Source: Glandiceps talaboti (lineage: Eukaryota; Hemichordata; Enteropneusta; Spengelidae). Taken from it: 64,000 nucleotides of DNA. The stretch is from assembly GCF_964340395.1 (NCBI RefSeq), contig NC_135565.1:11483742-11547741 (forward strand), in the 5' to 3' direction. Of this stretch, positions 11,161 to 25,544 are shown piece after piece. Numbering within the stretch: the stretch's first letter is position 1; every line of letters begins with the position of its first letter. The position numbers and the translations under genes were made by a program. The notes under the pieces were generated by a model. It did no database searches and had not been told where the DNA came from. It worked only from the letters and a program-made list of their open reading frames with translations.

Positions 11161-11483
11161 TAATTGTGTGTTTCAGAGAACATGGCTTCATCAGAAAAAA
11201 AGGTAGGTAGGTCCGAATTTTATTCTATCTTTACCTTTTTTAATAATTTTTATTTGTTTTTTTAGAAAATTGCTTCGTCCCGAACACGAACGAAATGTTA
11301 GTCAGAATACCCCTTCTGTACTGTGACAGATTGATGAACTATGTACAGATACCGCCAGGGAAAGAAAACAGATGAGCAAGAAGAGAAAGAATTTCTCATT
11401 TTGTTTTTGTTTTAAATGTTTAAAACAATGTTTACGGTCGGAAGCTGAAGCTAGGATCGGTCGGGATATTGGAAACACACATT
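11161..11483. mobile_element. MITE-like repeat with terminal inverted repeats, copy 1
   Basis: Starts TAATTGTGTGTTTC and ends GAAACACACATT, an inverted pair. The interior matches 20669-21006: shared blocks AGAATACCCCTTCTGT, GGGAAAGAAAAC, GTTTACGGTYGGAG and GGTCGGTCGGG. It has no coding capacity. Similarity may extend a little beyond the inverted ends (GCGAA..AAATAATAATT), so exact borders are uncertain. Confidence 0.65.
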
Positions 11484-11563
11484 TTTTTTATTTATCCTTA
11501 GCAGCAGATAATTTTAAAGTGATATATTTACAGATATCAACACTTGGATAAGACGGTGTGACA

Positions 11564-11780
11564 ATATCTATCTATCTATCTATCTATCTAATAAATTTAT
11601 ATAGCGCAAAATATCCAAAGAAAACAATGTTCAGTGGCGCTTAGAGTTAGAAAGGAGATGAAAAAGCTCTCTGAAATATGTGGGTTTTCAAGCGTCTTTT
11701 GAAAATGTTAACATTGGGAGAGGTTTTAATGTCCAGGGGTAGAGAGTTCCAAAGTTCAGGAGCTGCTGAAGAGAAGCCAA
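11564..11780 (-). mobile_element. L2/CR1-like LINE, 3' end only
   Basis: On the minus strand, 11780-11647 encodes FSSAAPELWNSLPLDIKTSP, then a KRRLKTHIFQRAF-type ending and a stop. This is the characteristic C-terminus of L2/CR1-clade ORF2 proteins. It is followed by GCGCTATATAAAT and a (TAGA)n tail (11564-11590 on plus). The copy is severely 5'-truncated and cannot be functional. Confidence 0.8.
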
Positions 11781-11810
11781 CGTCATGCATTCCTTCGTTG
11801 TAACAAACTT

Positions 11811-12906
11811 AATCGGGCGTGTCCACTCTTATTTTCTATCAGTCATCTTGCTGTGTTAGTACACTCATCTTTTTACATGAATTATTTCTTTAGATAACTT
11901 CATACAAACAAAGCCATCAACTCTAATCAGTGTTTACTATTTTTATGATATACAGAACCACCGTCGTCGTAATCGTCTTCATAGCGCTGAGCGGCTCAAA
12001 CTTAACCACCGATGAAGAACGCACGTAATGAAATTATCACGACTTATACAAATCTTTCCCTCCGTTATCTAGTGATATTACTGTCAACTCTAGACTAATA
12101 CAAAATGTATCCAATAGCATCGTTTTTAATTTATACGAACCGGGACTTGTTTCTTTTCTTTTTTTAGAGTAATATCTGCTACGATATTATTATGTTATTA
12201 AAAGATAAGTTGATCGTTCTTAGTTTTCATTTCAAATTTGTCATTGTATATGATACTTTGTACGAAATCGATATCACCAGTCTATACTAGGTCTTCCGTA
12301 TCGAGTCGTGCCCCTATGTCGTTTATTAATATTTTTTAAACGAACCGTTCGTGTTTTTTTTCCTTCAATTGCTATCTTATAATTAATGAAACCTGACGCA
12401 GTTTGACTCGTGACCATGAAGTTACAATAATAACATTTTACATCACTAAGGTTAACCTCTTCGAAATCTTCCATGTTGAAGAAATTATATTATTAATCAC
12501 GACAGCATAATGCTGTAGAGTTAGACTTTATGAGTTTGTCGTATTGCAGAACATTTGCACTACTAGTGCTTCCATATAGTCTAGGTCTGAGGACGGTACC
12601 TCGAGTAATCAATTTTGTTCTCGCGAATTGCCGGATGTCTAATATTATTTTCTCTAACCTATAAATATGTTATCCGATACAGTACACTTCGTCAACGTAT
12701 ATAGCTACGCATGCGCATGATTTCAAGATCCTTCAAGTTGTCTTCCAGTGTACATAGCCCTTGAAAATGGAACAGAGCCACATTTTGACGAAGAGAACAT
12801 TATAAACTAAATCACCCCATAGTGTCTATACTTACAAGGTTCCAATTAGCAATATATTAATGGCTAACTTTGTTGAACAATCTGGGTACGTGTTTAAATT
12901 GGTGTG
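11811..12906. other. No gene recognised
   Basis: AT-rich unique-looking DNA. A 66-residue open frame on the minus strand near 12274-12474 has no domain, no supporting splice sites and a basic random-looking composition. I do not annotate it. Confidence 0.45.
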
Positions 12907-13082
12907 TAGTCTCGCTACCAGACTCGTGACTATCGTCCCTGAAGCTTTGTAAGCCGAGTGGCGAATCGAAGCCTCGAGAAGTGAGGGATTTTAGTTTAAA
13001 GTCCCTCACTTCTCGAGGCTTCGCCTCTCAGCTTACAAAGCTTAGGGACGATAGTCACTCGGCGAGTCTGGCAGCGAGACTA
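12907..13082. mobile_element. Foldback element, ~80-bp arms
   Basis: Near-perfect inverted repeat. The left arm starts TAGTCTCGCTACCAGACTCG and the right arm ends CGAGTCTGGCAGCGAGACTA. The arms share CTATCGTCCCT, AGCTTTGTAAG and GAAGCCTCGAGAAGTGAGGG. The loop is about 14 nt (TTTTAGTTTAAAG). Arms differ by small indels. No coding capacity; it resembles a snap-back MITE. Confidence 0.85.
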
Positions 13083-14324
13083 AGTGTTGTGCCGCAGTAG
13101 ACCCGAACTCGGAGTGATTGATTTGTAATTTCCATGCGTGATTTCTCCGTCGTAATACATGGCATGTACATGTATGTAACACATAAATTTGATAAACCTA
13201 CGTAGGTCCTGTTTGTGTGTTTCATTTGTAATATGTACAGTGACGTTCCTCTTTGCTATTGATACTGCAACAGAGGAAAACGATAAATGTAGTTGACAAA
13301 AGCAGAAATTGACATTCGTATATACCAAACATACCCAGCAACCTGGTATGTACATGTACCGGTGTATTAATGATACCAATGTGTACACATATCTGAATTC
13401 CTGATCATGATATAACTCACACTGGCATTACCATTGTTACGACGCTGAATTTGGTAGCTGCAACGTTAACCCGTGTTCAGCGGTAAACTTTGGACTCGCC
13501 CGGATAGCAATCTGAGAGGTACCGATTTCACGAAACAGTGCTCTGTAAAAAGAAGAAACTCACAAGGACACAAATATTACTTTTGTGTTGAATGACTTAT
13601 ACGATTTGCAGCATAGGGAGCTATTCGCCTCAGTTCCAGTCAATTACAGTTAATTGTCAAAGTTCTTTCGAGTAATTTCAGCTCAGCTTACAATTTCTCA
13701 AGAACCCGCTGGTATCGCTCTTCACTTCAGTCACCAACTGACTTAGTCTCCGGAATAGCGAATTCCAAAGCTACTTCAAACGCATACGTCATCAACATTT
13801 TTATTTAAAACATCGTTCATTCCGTATTACAAATATGGTTAACAAACAAATTGTTTACAACAAAAGATTCTCTCTTAACCTTATTTAGTAAATGTTTATT
13901 AATATAATTAATTCAATTCAGCAATAGCCAGTTTATTGACCCGTCCTAAATAATTCTAGCTAGACAGCTGTTGATTCAATTGGGACACAATTTATCATTC
14001 TAAGATGACATGTGACCTCTACTCATTAGGATAGAATAACATTACTTGACCCGGCTCTGTCTCATTAATCAATGTGACCTTATCACTTGTGTCTTTTGTC
14101 AACAGAGGAATTATCAAATCTTAAATGTTTATTTTGTGACTCGTAACACCATGTTCATTATGCTTCCCTTTTAAAAGTGTTTCATCATACATTTTTTAAC
14201 TTGCACAACCTATTCAAATAAACCATATAATGTTACATATTAAGTCAATATGTGTGGATTTGTTCATTTTCACAGGTCTTCAAATGTACATATTTGCATC
14301 GTGTGTATGAATGTGTTTATGTGT
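13083..14324. other. No gene recognised
   Basis: Low-complexity-free, AT-rich DNA. The minus-strand open frame at 13080-13388 (102 residues) has no recognisable domain or convincing splice context and may be chance. Confidence 0.4.
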
Positions 14325-14997
14325 ATGTATGTATGTATGTATGTATGTATGTATGTATGTATGTACGTACGTATGTGTGTATGTATGTATGTATGTATGT
14401 ATGTATGTATGTATGTATGTATGTATGTACGTATGTATGTACGTATGTACGTATGTGTGTATGTATGTATGTATGTATGTATGTATGTATGTGTGTAGGT
14501 AGGTAGGTAGGTAGGTAGGTAGGTAGGCAGGCAGGCAGGCAGGCATGTATGCATGCATGCATGCATGTATGTATGTATGTATGTATGTATGTATGTATGT
14601 ATGTATGTATGTATGTACGTACGTATGTGTGTATGTATGTATGTATGTATGTATGTATGTATGTATGTATGTATGTATGTATGTATGTACGTATGTATGT
14701 ATGTATGTACGTATGTACGTATGTGTGTATGTATGTATGTATGTATGTATGTATGTATGTATGTATGTATGTATGTATGTATGTATGTATGTATGTGTGT
14801 AGGTAGGTAGGTAGGTAGGTAGGTAGGCAGGCAGGCAGGCAGGCAGGCAGGCATGTATGCATGCATGCATGCTTGTATGTATGTATGTATGTATGTATGT
14901 ATGTATGTATGTATGTATGTATGTATGTATGTATGTATGCATGTATGTATGTATGTATGTATGTTATGTATGTATGTATGTATGTATGTATGTATGT
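14325..14997. repeat. (ATGT)n array with a ~304-bp higher-order unit
   Basis: Long tetranucleotide array with ordered variants: ATGT run, ACGT interruptions, GTGTGT, then (AGGT)n, (AGGC)n and (ATGC)n. The ordered GTGTAGGTAGG..AGGCAGGC..ATGCATGC block occurs at about 14490-14566 and again at about 14794-14873. That indicates a segmental duplication inside the array. Open frames here on both strands are repeat artefacts. Confidence 0.95.
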
Positions 14998-15042
14998 GCA
15001 TGTCCCTCGCCCCCTCCTTCATTTGTGATGGAATTACATTGC
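14995..15042 (+). repeat. Single-copy tag joined to the (ATGT)n array, copy 1
   Basis: The array ends in ATGTGCATGTCCCTCGCCCC, followed by TTCATT..GGAATTACATT. The same junction occurs at 33568-33602 after another (ATGT)n array, so array and tag look like one dispersed repeat. Confidence 0.7.
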
Positions 15043-15662
15043 GCGCAGCAGGTTGTCTTTTCTGCAGGAAAGAGTTTGTTGCCCATCTATAGAGGTTAAC
15101 GAAATAACGAACCCTTTTCTTTATACTATGATTATGATCTTTGCCCGTTTGCATGGCGACGAAACAAAAAGAAGTGAGTGCACTTTGTCATTCTGACACA
15201 TCAGTTATTTAAGTGACGTCACTCTTCACACCGTCGCGTCACCGTCGGCCATTACAGAAATAACTAGTCAATTATTGATTAACGCTTGAATCAGTTCCAT
15301 AGTTTTTCAGACCCATAAATAAATGATTCACGGTTCTCATTTGGCCGGACTGTTTTGCTTGGCAACGGTGTAAACAAAACACCACAGGTGCATAGCAACG
15401 TTTATTACAGGTCACGTGTTTAAAGTTCGTTTATAACTAGCCTGCATGCTTCAAGATAGCGTCTTTTATTGACTGAATTGCGAGCTGCAAAAAATGTGTA
15501 TCCGTGTACCAGTGAAGGACTAGAAATCTATAAATGCTAGTAAAATTCACGGAGATCCAATATCGTTATGCGTGTCAGCGATATATAGGACGCTATCCAA
15601 ACAGGTAAATAAGGTCAAGTATTTTCTTATTGTTGTTGGTGTTTTTTTATAGACTTAGATAA
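15043..15662. other. No gene recognised
   Basis: Unique-looking sequence with scattered CpG and CRE-like TGACGTCA at about 15215. No coding exon seen. Confidence 0.4.
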
Positions 15663-15716
15663 GTGTAGGCTTGGAGGAATTATACTGACATCAGTATAAT
15701 TCCTCCAAGGTGTAGG
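15663..15716. mobile_element. 40-bp palindrome flanked by 7-bp direct repeats
   Basis: CTTGGAGGAATTATACTGA (15670-15688) is followed by CA and its exact reverse complement (15691-15709). GTGTAGG stands on both sides (15663-15669 and 15710-15716), as a target-site duplication would. It may be a minimal foldback insertion. Confidence 0.6.
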
Positions 15717-15875
15717 GTATATTTATACACAGGTAGGCGAGTGTGCGGTTCGGGTACGGTCCGAGTCCTTACATTTGTATGTGCTCCGCTGCATTCTTCC
15801 GTTCATGTATATTACGGTCGTACTTACTGAACAACTGTCGGATAGCGGTATCTATAATTGACCGACACCCAGCGT

Positions 15876-16240
15876 TTATGTTACGCTGAGTTGTTGTGTT
15901 TTTTGGTCTAAAGGTAGGTATTTGAAATGTTTAATAGTCTCTCCACGCGTTTCTGTCTCAAATGTATTGTATTCGAAGGACCGTAGCGACGTCTGGAGAA
16001 TACTCAATATCCAAATCGAAGTATTCTCATTTTCACTTGATTCACTGGAATAGTAGGATTTATTGAACTTAAGAGGCATAAACCTACAAATGAAAAGTTC
16101 AAGTTGCAATCAGGTTGTTCACGACCTTTTTTGTCAATATATATTTCTCTGTTTTCGACCCATGTAATGGCTTTTTGACTCGTAAACTCTGTAACCACGG
16201 ATACGTTCTCTTCATGCAACAATGGATCAGATTCCATTAC
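15876..16240 (-). other. Protein-like minus-strand segment, unknown
   Basis: An open frame from an ATG near 16240 encodes MESDPLLHEENVSVVTEF and continues with acidic and polar residues to about 16092. An overlapping frame continues with SESSENENTSIW to a stop at 15876. The amino-acid usage looks more protein-like than most chance frames here. Frames do not join cleanly through available GT-AG sites. It may be a decayed exon or chance; I recognise no domain. Confidence 0.2.
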
Positions 16241-16285
16241 TGCTTTGTTAACCCTATGGATACTACTGAATAGTGTAATATTCAC

Positions 16286-19605
<3,320 letters not shown>

Positions 19606-19654
<49 letters not shown>

Positions 19655-19683
19655 GGCAGGCAGGCAGACAGACAGACATACAT

Positions 19684-19730
<47 letters not shown>

Positions 19731-19894
19731 GGCAGGCAGGCAGACAGAGACAGACAGGCAGAGAGAGACAGAAAGAGGGGGACGGAGAGAAAGACAGACA
19801 GGCATACAAACAGTACAGACAGACGGACGGACGGACAGAGAGACGGACGGACAGACAGATAGATAGATAGCCTAGATAGACAGATAGATAGATG

Positions 19895-19970
<76 letters not shown>

Positions 19971-19974
19971 CAGG
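19606..19974. repeat. Compound (AGAC)n / (GATA)n microsatellite
   Basis: CAGA repeats with GGCA and GGAC variants, passing into a pure GATA run from about 19857. Confidence 0.97.
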
Positions 19975-20020
19975 AATAGACAAAGAATTATATCATTTAT
20001 TCTGGTCTGTTTTATTTTAG

Positions 20021-20513
20021 GATAATGATAGAAGTGCAAACACAACAGGTTATACAAGTAAGAAGTCTTAGAAACAAAATCCGGAAAGTGTCGATCTCTT
20101 CCGATTGTGGACCATCGCCAAGGCCAAATAACAACGACTCGGAAATACAGAATATGACAGACTTGATTGAGATGGAGCAACACACAGAAGACGTACCCGT
20201 CATCGCAACGATTGTTTCTCAAAATAGTTGGGTGCCTGGCCAGAGTACAAATACGGACAATAATATAGATGACATGTTCCAGGTCCAAGAGACAGTCACT
20301 AAATCTGCCGAGAGCTCGTCTCGGACGAGTTTTCCGAACTTCTCCAAAGAAGCCTGGAACGAGGGGGAAGCCGCCGCCCTAGCATGCGAAGAGAGTAACC
20401 GAAAGTCCAAGAATGGCGGGAAAATGCAGAAACTTTTCAGACAATTCAAAACAATTAAGTTGAGGACTCCAATTATACGAGACAGATATAAAAATAAAGT
20501 CCAAAAACTATAA
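20021..20513 (+). CDS. Protein-like exon of an unknown gene (162 residues from first ATG)
   Basis: I do not recognise this protein. An excellent acceptor (TCTGTTTTATTTTAG) ends at 20020. The open frame from ATG 20025 runs 162 codons to TAA at 20511-20513 with no low complexity. It is polar: an N-terminal half rich in S, T, N and Q, a central FPNFSKEAWNEGEAAALACE segment, and a basic C-terminus (KMQKLFRQFKTIKLR, RDRYKNKVQKL). It shows no signal peptide or membrane segment. If the reading enters from upstream the junction must be phase 2 (G|ATA|ATG). Otherwise translation starts here and the upstream exons are untranslated. Upstream DNA is microsatellite. It may be the last exon of a plus-strand gene. 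Confidence 0.5.
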
Positions 20514-20668
20514 AAAACGCCAAGGAGTCGAATATGAAAAAAATTTGCTTGGACCGATATGGACCGCTTGTTATTCCTGGTGATAAAGCTATGTCATCAT
20601 GCTAAAACAATTTTATGACACAGGTACCATAACTGATACACAATTTTGCATTTGGCGAAGAAAAATAA

Positions 20669-21006
20669 TAATTGTGTGTTTCCCATGACATGACCTCACA
20701 AATTAGGGTATGTAGGTCGGGATTTTATTTTATATCATTTGATCTTTTTAAATTGTTTTTATTTTTTGAAAAATATTGCTTCGACTCTAAGACAACCAGA
20801 ATGTCGTTCAGAATACCCCTTCTGTGATAGTTTGATGAAACATGTACAGGAATCGCTGGGGAAAGAAAACTGACATGCATGAAGGTCAAGAAAGAAGACA
20901 AAGAATTTCCCATCTTTTTGTTTTAATTAAATGTTTAGTTTAAGAACATGTTTACGGTTGGAGGTTTAAAACTAAGGGTCGGTCGGGTTATCTGAAACAC
21001 ACAATT
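20669..21006. mobile_element. MITE-like repeat with terminal inverted repeats, copy 2
   Basis: Starts TAATTGTGTGTTTC and ends GAAACACACAATT. The interior matches the copy at 11161-11483 in the same orientation. Non-coding. Confidence 0.7.
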
Positions 21007-21294
21007 TATTTTATATGGCCTTCTACAAAACTTCAAATCTCAAAATGACACCAACTTTTAAAAAACTTGAATACTGCAGCAGTTGAAAATCAAATGACGA
21101 CGCTCTTTGTCCCAATTTATGTTGTTGTGTACACTATCGCTATTTATTCTACTTCCTCACAAGACTGGTCTATCGTCGATAAAAATCTGATCACGTTTGC
21201 GTTGACAAGCGCCAATCTATCTCAGTCTGGGCTATGTGAGAATCATCATGAAAATATACTAATTTCTCTTTCACTTCGTTTGCTCGTTTGTTTT

Positions 21295-21345
21295 TATTGT
21301 TTGTTTGTCTGTTTGTTTGTTTGTTTGTCTGTTTGTTTGTTTACA
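21295..21345. repeat. (GTTT)n microsatellite
   Basis: TTTG/TCTG tetranucleotide run. Confidence 0.9.
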
Positions 21346-21854
21346 ATATACGAGAAAAAAGACAGATTAGTCGGTCTGAAAGTGGAGATGACCATATAGC
21401 TATTTATCCATAATCGCTTTGGAGTGAAAACCAACTGTAGATGCATATGGAAATTAAAGTAATAAACAACTGTGGAAATAAGGCGGTCACTCCCAGAACA
21501 ATAAAAATTATAAAAAAAAGATAAATGAAGGAAGTACAGGAAAATACAGAAATCGAGCCGCGGTGAACATAATATTTTCATCAGATTGCATTGTACGTAA
21601 TTGTTGTTTCGTCGTAGAGGGCAGTATAGTAAAAGTGGGTCGAGTGTGTATGTATGTATTTAGTGGTGATATTCGTATTCGTGGTGGTATTGTTTTTAGA
21701 TCATAGTGATATGGTTGTCATGGCAATGTTATGATGATAGCGATACGGTCATGGTGATGTGATGATGTTGGTTATGATTCTCATGGATATGTGATGCTAC
21801 GGTCCTCACAGTATTTATGCGGACTATCATGAACGCATGTGAGTTATACTGATG
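21346..21854. other. No gene recognised
   Basis: Includes a GTGATG-rich degenerate stretch at about 21665-21800. No exon seen. Confidence 0.4.
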
Positions 21855-22206
21855 TTGGTTTTTATATAGCGCTTTCTCCACTCTGTACTCAAAGAGTTTT
21901 ACAAATTATTACCCCTAGCATGGACCTATAGCGGCACAATGTCCCTTTACTTCCTCAACTCCCCGGGGAGCATACAATCCATTGCAGACTTTATAAGCGC
22001 ATAGGATTAAAATATTCACATTGCAACCTCTATCCTACCAGGTTCCCAACTATACAGCTGGGTTGACTGAGGCAAAGTCAGGGTTCAAATCTTGCCCAAG
22101 GACATTGGTCATTCAGAAACAAACGGGTTGCGATGGGACTCGAACCTAGTACCTGTAACCTGCAGATTCAAAGCCAGCCACTCTAAACATTAGCCCGCCA
22201 TGCGTC
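21855..22206 (-). mobile_element. tRNA-derived SINE with LINE-like 3' tail
   Basis: Read on the minus strand, the element starts with a tRNA-like region. An A-box-like GGCGGGCTAATGTTTAGAG lies near 22199-22181 and the B box GGTTCGAGTCC is at 22146-22136. It then runs through CTTGGGCAAGATTTGAACCC and ends AAAGCGCTATATAAA at 21875-21861. The end matches the 3' tail of the LINEs at 48721 and 11600. Such SINEs are transcribed by RNA polymerase III and mobilised by the partner LINE. About 350 bp, unaltered in order. Confidence 0.75.
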
Positions 22207-25010
22207 CACAGTCATCATATATTACGTCATATGTTCCGATCCAGTGTTCTTGGCACACCCCTATCCAGATCAACCCCCCCCCCCCTCGTCCCCTGTCATG
22301 ACTCACACGATTGCACAAACAAAGTCATTTGCATGCCGGGAACTCATGATCTTGTACTAAATATATATTTTTGGTAAATTTAATGTCTGTCACAGCGAAC
22401 GAATTCTGATGACGTCATTTCAGACGTCACAATCAGTGAAATGTCATTTAATACGTCATCATTCTAAATCAGACAAAGAAACTAATGAAATCAAAAGGTG
22501 AAATTGATGTATTTTATTATCTACTAGATCTATAAAACAGCAAGAAATTGTACAAAGATGTATAAAAAGTAAAAAGTATATACCGAATATATATCTTTAA
22601 AATTCTTTAAGTATTTGCAAAGTTTTTGTATCATTTTGATATCCGTTGAGGGCGCAATCCACAATATTCTAAAAAAAAAAATTCAAAAAAACCCCCAATA
22701 AATTGGAATGCATTTATTATTTCTAACTCATTTGAAGTACCTCCTCAGTGATGTTGAAAATGTGACGTACCATTGAAAACAAAAGAACTAGTAGTTTTAA
22801 CCGCTGGGGACAGTCTATTGATTGAACAACAGTCTAGCTCAGTTGTGATCTCAGCCGCAAAAGTGGCTTCAAAGCGTTCATTTGACTTCGCATTTTTAAA
22901 TAATGGAATGTATTCTGAATATAAACATTTTATAAAATTCTGTAAACAAAATGTAAAAATCAAGCATCTTCATATAAGAATTGATAAAACACAGTGACTC
23001 TGAAAGATTTTCTCGTAACAAAATGTTGTCCTTTTTCCAGAAACTGCTAACCGAAGAAATTAACATTTTGGCATATTATTAAACATGTTTCACATTTCAG
23101 AGTGTGGTAATAAAATCGTGTCATTGCATTCACCAACAGTCCCCCTTTTGAATTGAGTTCAGTTGGGTTTTTTTTTCGATCACACAAAAAAACCTTCCTT
23201 TCTTAGTATCCAAATCGTCTGACATTGCGATGGGAGTCGGTATAATTTATAACAATACACGAATCGTAAAAAAATTATCGCCTCAAGAGCGAAACACCCC
23301 AGAGTTTTAATTAGTTAGATGCCCCCATTTGAATGTAACATAACAACAAAAACCGAGCCTATTTCTGAAACAACTAGTGAACGTACCACAAACATAAGTC
23401 TAAATATCCCTGGTGAGATTTAATGGATACTCTCACTCTTGCTACATAAAAAACTTCACTATTTTGGTGTCGTCAAAAATAAAATGCACTCTTGTATGCT
23501 TGTTTCTGTTCCATTCACAGGGGGAATGTCTCATCTAAATAAATCAGCTAGCGCTAACCAATCAAAAGGCGCGTGTTAAGTGATGAATAAATCAGTACGT
23601 CAACAAATGTAAACCAATCACAAGGTGTATTTAAAAAAAGAAATCACTAAACCAATCACAAGGCGTGTTAAATCTAAAGTTACACCCTTGAAGTGTGTCC
23701 GCCTCCCAGCACACAAACACACTCATACTAAAAAAAAAAACTGTCACAAAATTTGACAAACTGTATACTGGCCCCATGGGAGCATTATAATTAGGCATTT
23801 TCTTTTGGTCCTGTTTAGTAAATTTACCAAATTTACGACATACCAAGTATGGTGGCAGTGATGGAACTATGTATTTAAATAAAAAAGACCTACAGAGTCT
23901 ATGTCATTTAAAAGTTAATCAAAGGAGATATTAAGGAACTTTGTGTTATATGGCTTAAAATGGCTTCGTTTCTTTAGACTAAATGCTGCCAGCAGCTGTT
24001 CAGAAATGTCCCAAATGATATTAACCTGGTAGATAGTTATATGGGTATGGGTAGTTCGTTTGGTAAATAACAATACATGTTATTTCAAAATGACTGAGCC
24101 TTGGAATTTATCCGAGTCGGTTTTCCGGCCAGCAAAGTCTCAACGGGGATGATAATCAAACAGAAATCGTTAAAGCTACCCGCGTGATTCTTATAAATTT
24201 TGAGATTTTCAGTTCAGTGGGTTATAAGCAATTTTGGCAAACCTTGTATTTCAAAGATTTTTTTTTAAAATTGAGAATGGGTATGACATTTAAGTTAGAT
24301 TTGTTTTAAAACCCGAATATTGACATTGTTTTGATATGTGCAGTCATAGCACGTCGGCTAGGGGATAAAAAAAATAGATAATCGAGGAAAACTTGAGTTT
24401 GTTCTTCTTTGTAGTATGCATAGAGAGTTGGAGAGTATGAGTTGTTACTTTTTACGGTCAATTTTCGAACCACAAGAAAACGAACAACTTCTAAATTTGC
24501 AATGTCAGCTATACATGATTTGTTATCATGGTCGCATTCCGAACTGAGGTTTGGAAAAGGGAAGCGATAAATAATTCCCGTTTCAAAATTTAGTGAAGTT
24601 CTTCGACGTTAATATTTAAGAACGTTTAATGTTAAGAACCATTCACCGCGAAGTTCATACGTGTATGTGAATCGTCGAATGGCCCGGAGACACGAACGGT
24701 TCATAAATTAACCCGTCCCGTAGAGAATAGAGGGCGTACTACTACGGTAGTATACGGCTTTAATTAACTCTACTATACGTTCAACGCTATATTTGCTTCA
24801 AAATAAAACCACAATGGCAGTGTTAGTAAGCGAAATGGTACTAGTATTGATGGACATACAATGAAGTATCAAAGTAGAATATTTGAAAATAAACTAAAGA
24901 AAATGAAATATTTAAGTCAAATTATAAACGGCGAAAACGCAAAATGATAATGTTGTGATTGTCTGAACAAAACCTAACTCTTCTCTTCTCTTACAGAGCT
25001 TAGATTTTGT
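22207..25010. other. Intergenic, no gene recognised
   Basis: AT-rich DNA between the SINE and the 3' end of the ETS gene. The stretch 23550-23670 repeats CCAATCACAAGGCGTGTT-like words three times (about 23555, 23613 and 23650). No coding exon or RNA gene was identified. Confidence 0.45.
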
Positions 25011-25016
25011 TTTATT
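25011..25016 (-). promoter_or_regulatory. Poly(A) signal AATAAA of the ETS gene
   Basis: Canonical hexamer on the minus strand, 143 bases downstream of the stop codon. It gives a short 3' UTR. Confidence 0.65.
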
Positions 25017-25158
25017 GGAAGACACACGTGTTACGTTCTCAGTGACGTCAATTGTCATGATAACAGTGTTCAAGCAGGATTGCGAGGCCTTGCTATACTT
25101 GCACTCTGCAACTACGAGTTAACCTTAAAACTGAATAAGGTTTTTTCTGTTCAGCAGC

Positions 25159-25544
25159 TCACGCCTTCTCACCCTTTCGATAAGGAACAGAATTCTTTGC
25201 CGTTTGATGGACGAAACTAGAAGCACGGGAAGCGGTGTTTGTCTTCAAGAACATAAGAGTTTCATCCGACGTAAACTTGTAATGCAGTTTCTTCTTGTAT
25301 TTTACGATTATGTTTTTCTTGGCGTAGTCTCGCAGCGCCCTCGCCATCTTTTGGTACGTCATGATTTTACGGTTGCCTTTCTTTTCGCCCCAGCTTTGTG
25401 CAAAAGATTCCTTTCCGCCGGAGAAGAATTTAAAGAGGCCGTCGCTTCTGTCTACCCACTCAAGCATTTCTCGGCTTTCGGCCATCTCTTCTCCATCCAG
25501 ACACCGCAAGATGTACTCCCATAGCAAAGGCTGCCACCTACCGA
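25159..25544 (-). CDS. ETS gene coding exon 6: ETS DNA-binding domain
   Basis: The acceptor is TTCTCCCGTATCAG at 25545 rather than the nearer GGCAG, because only the former keeps phase with exon 5. It encodes GRWQPLLWEYILRCLDGEE through the winged helix-turn-helix to stop at 25159. Recognition helix: QKMARALRDYAKK. The usual RALRYYY is RALRDYA here. A 30-residue basic tail follows the domain. Confidence 0.88.

Larger units (their letters stand above)
11053..11810. repeat. 37-bp inverted repeat bounding a 758-bp segment
   Basis: 11053-11089 (AAGTTTGTTACAACAAAGGA and on) is the reverse complement of 11774-11810 with one mismatch in 37. Inside lie a MITE-like repeat (11161-11483) and a minus-strand LINE 3' end (11564-11780). 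Confidence 0.85.

Noticed and set aside
11160-11200. Possible third hammerhead on the minus strand (CTGATGA ... GAAAC in MITE copy 1)
   Set aside because: Stem II would have only two pairs, stem III does not form, and the second MITE copy lacks the boxes.
14250-15154. Long open frames on both strands (up to 294 residues)
   Set aside because: Translations of the (ATGT)n array; repetitive Tyr-Val-Cys-Met or Thr-Tyr-Ile-His only.
15876-16285. Two-exon gene with a ~43-bp intron
   Set aside because: Donor and acceptor options do not preserve a common frame; kept only as a low-confidence protein-like segment.
22081-22096. Second pol III B box on the plus strand (GGTTCAAATC)
   Set aside because: It lies inside the minus-strand SINE body with no A box at the right spacing.
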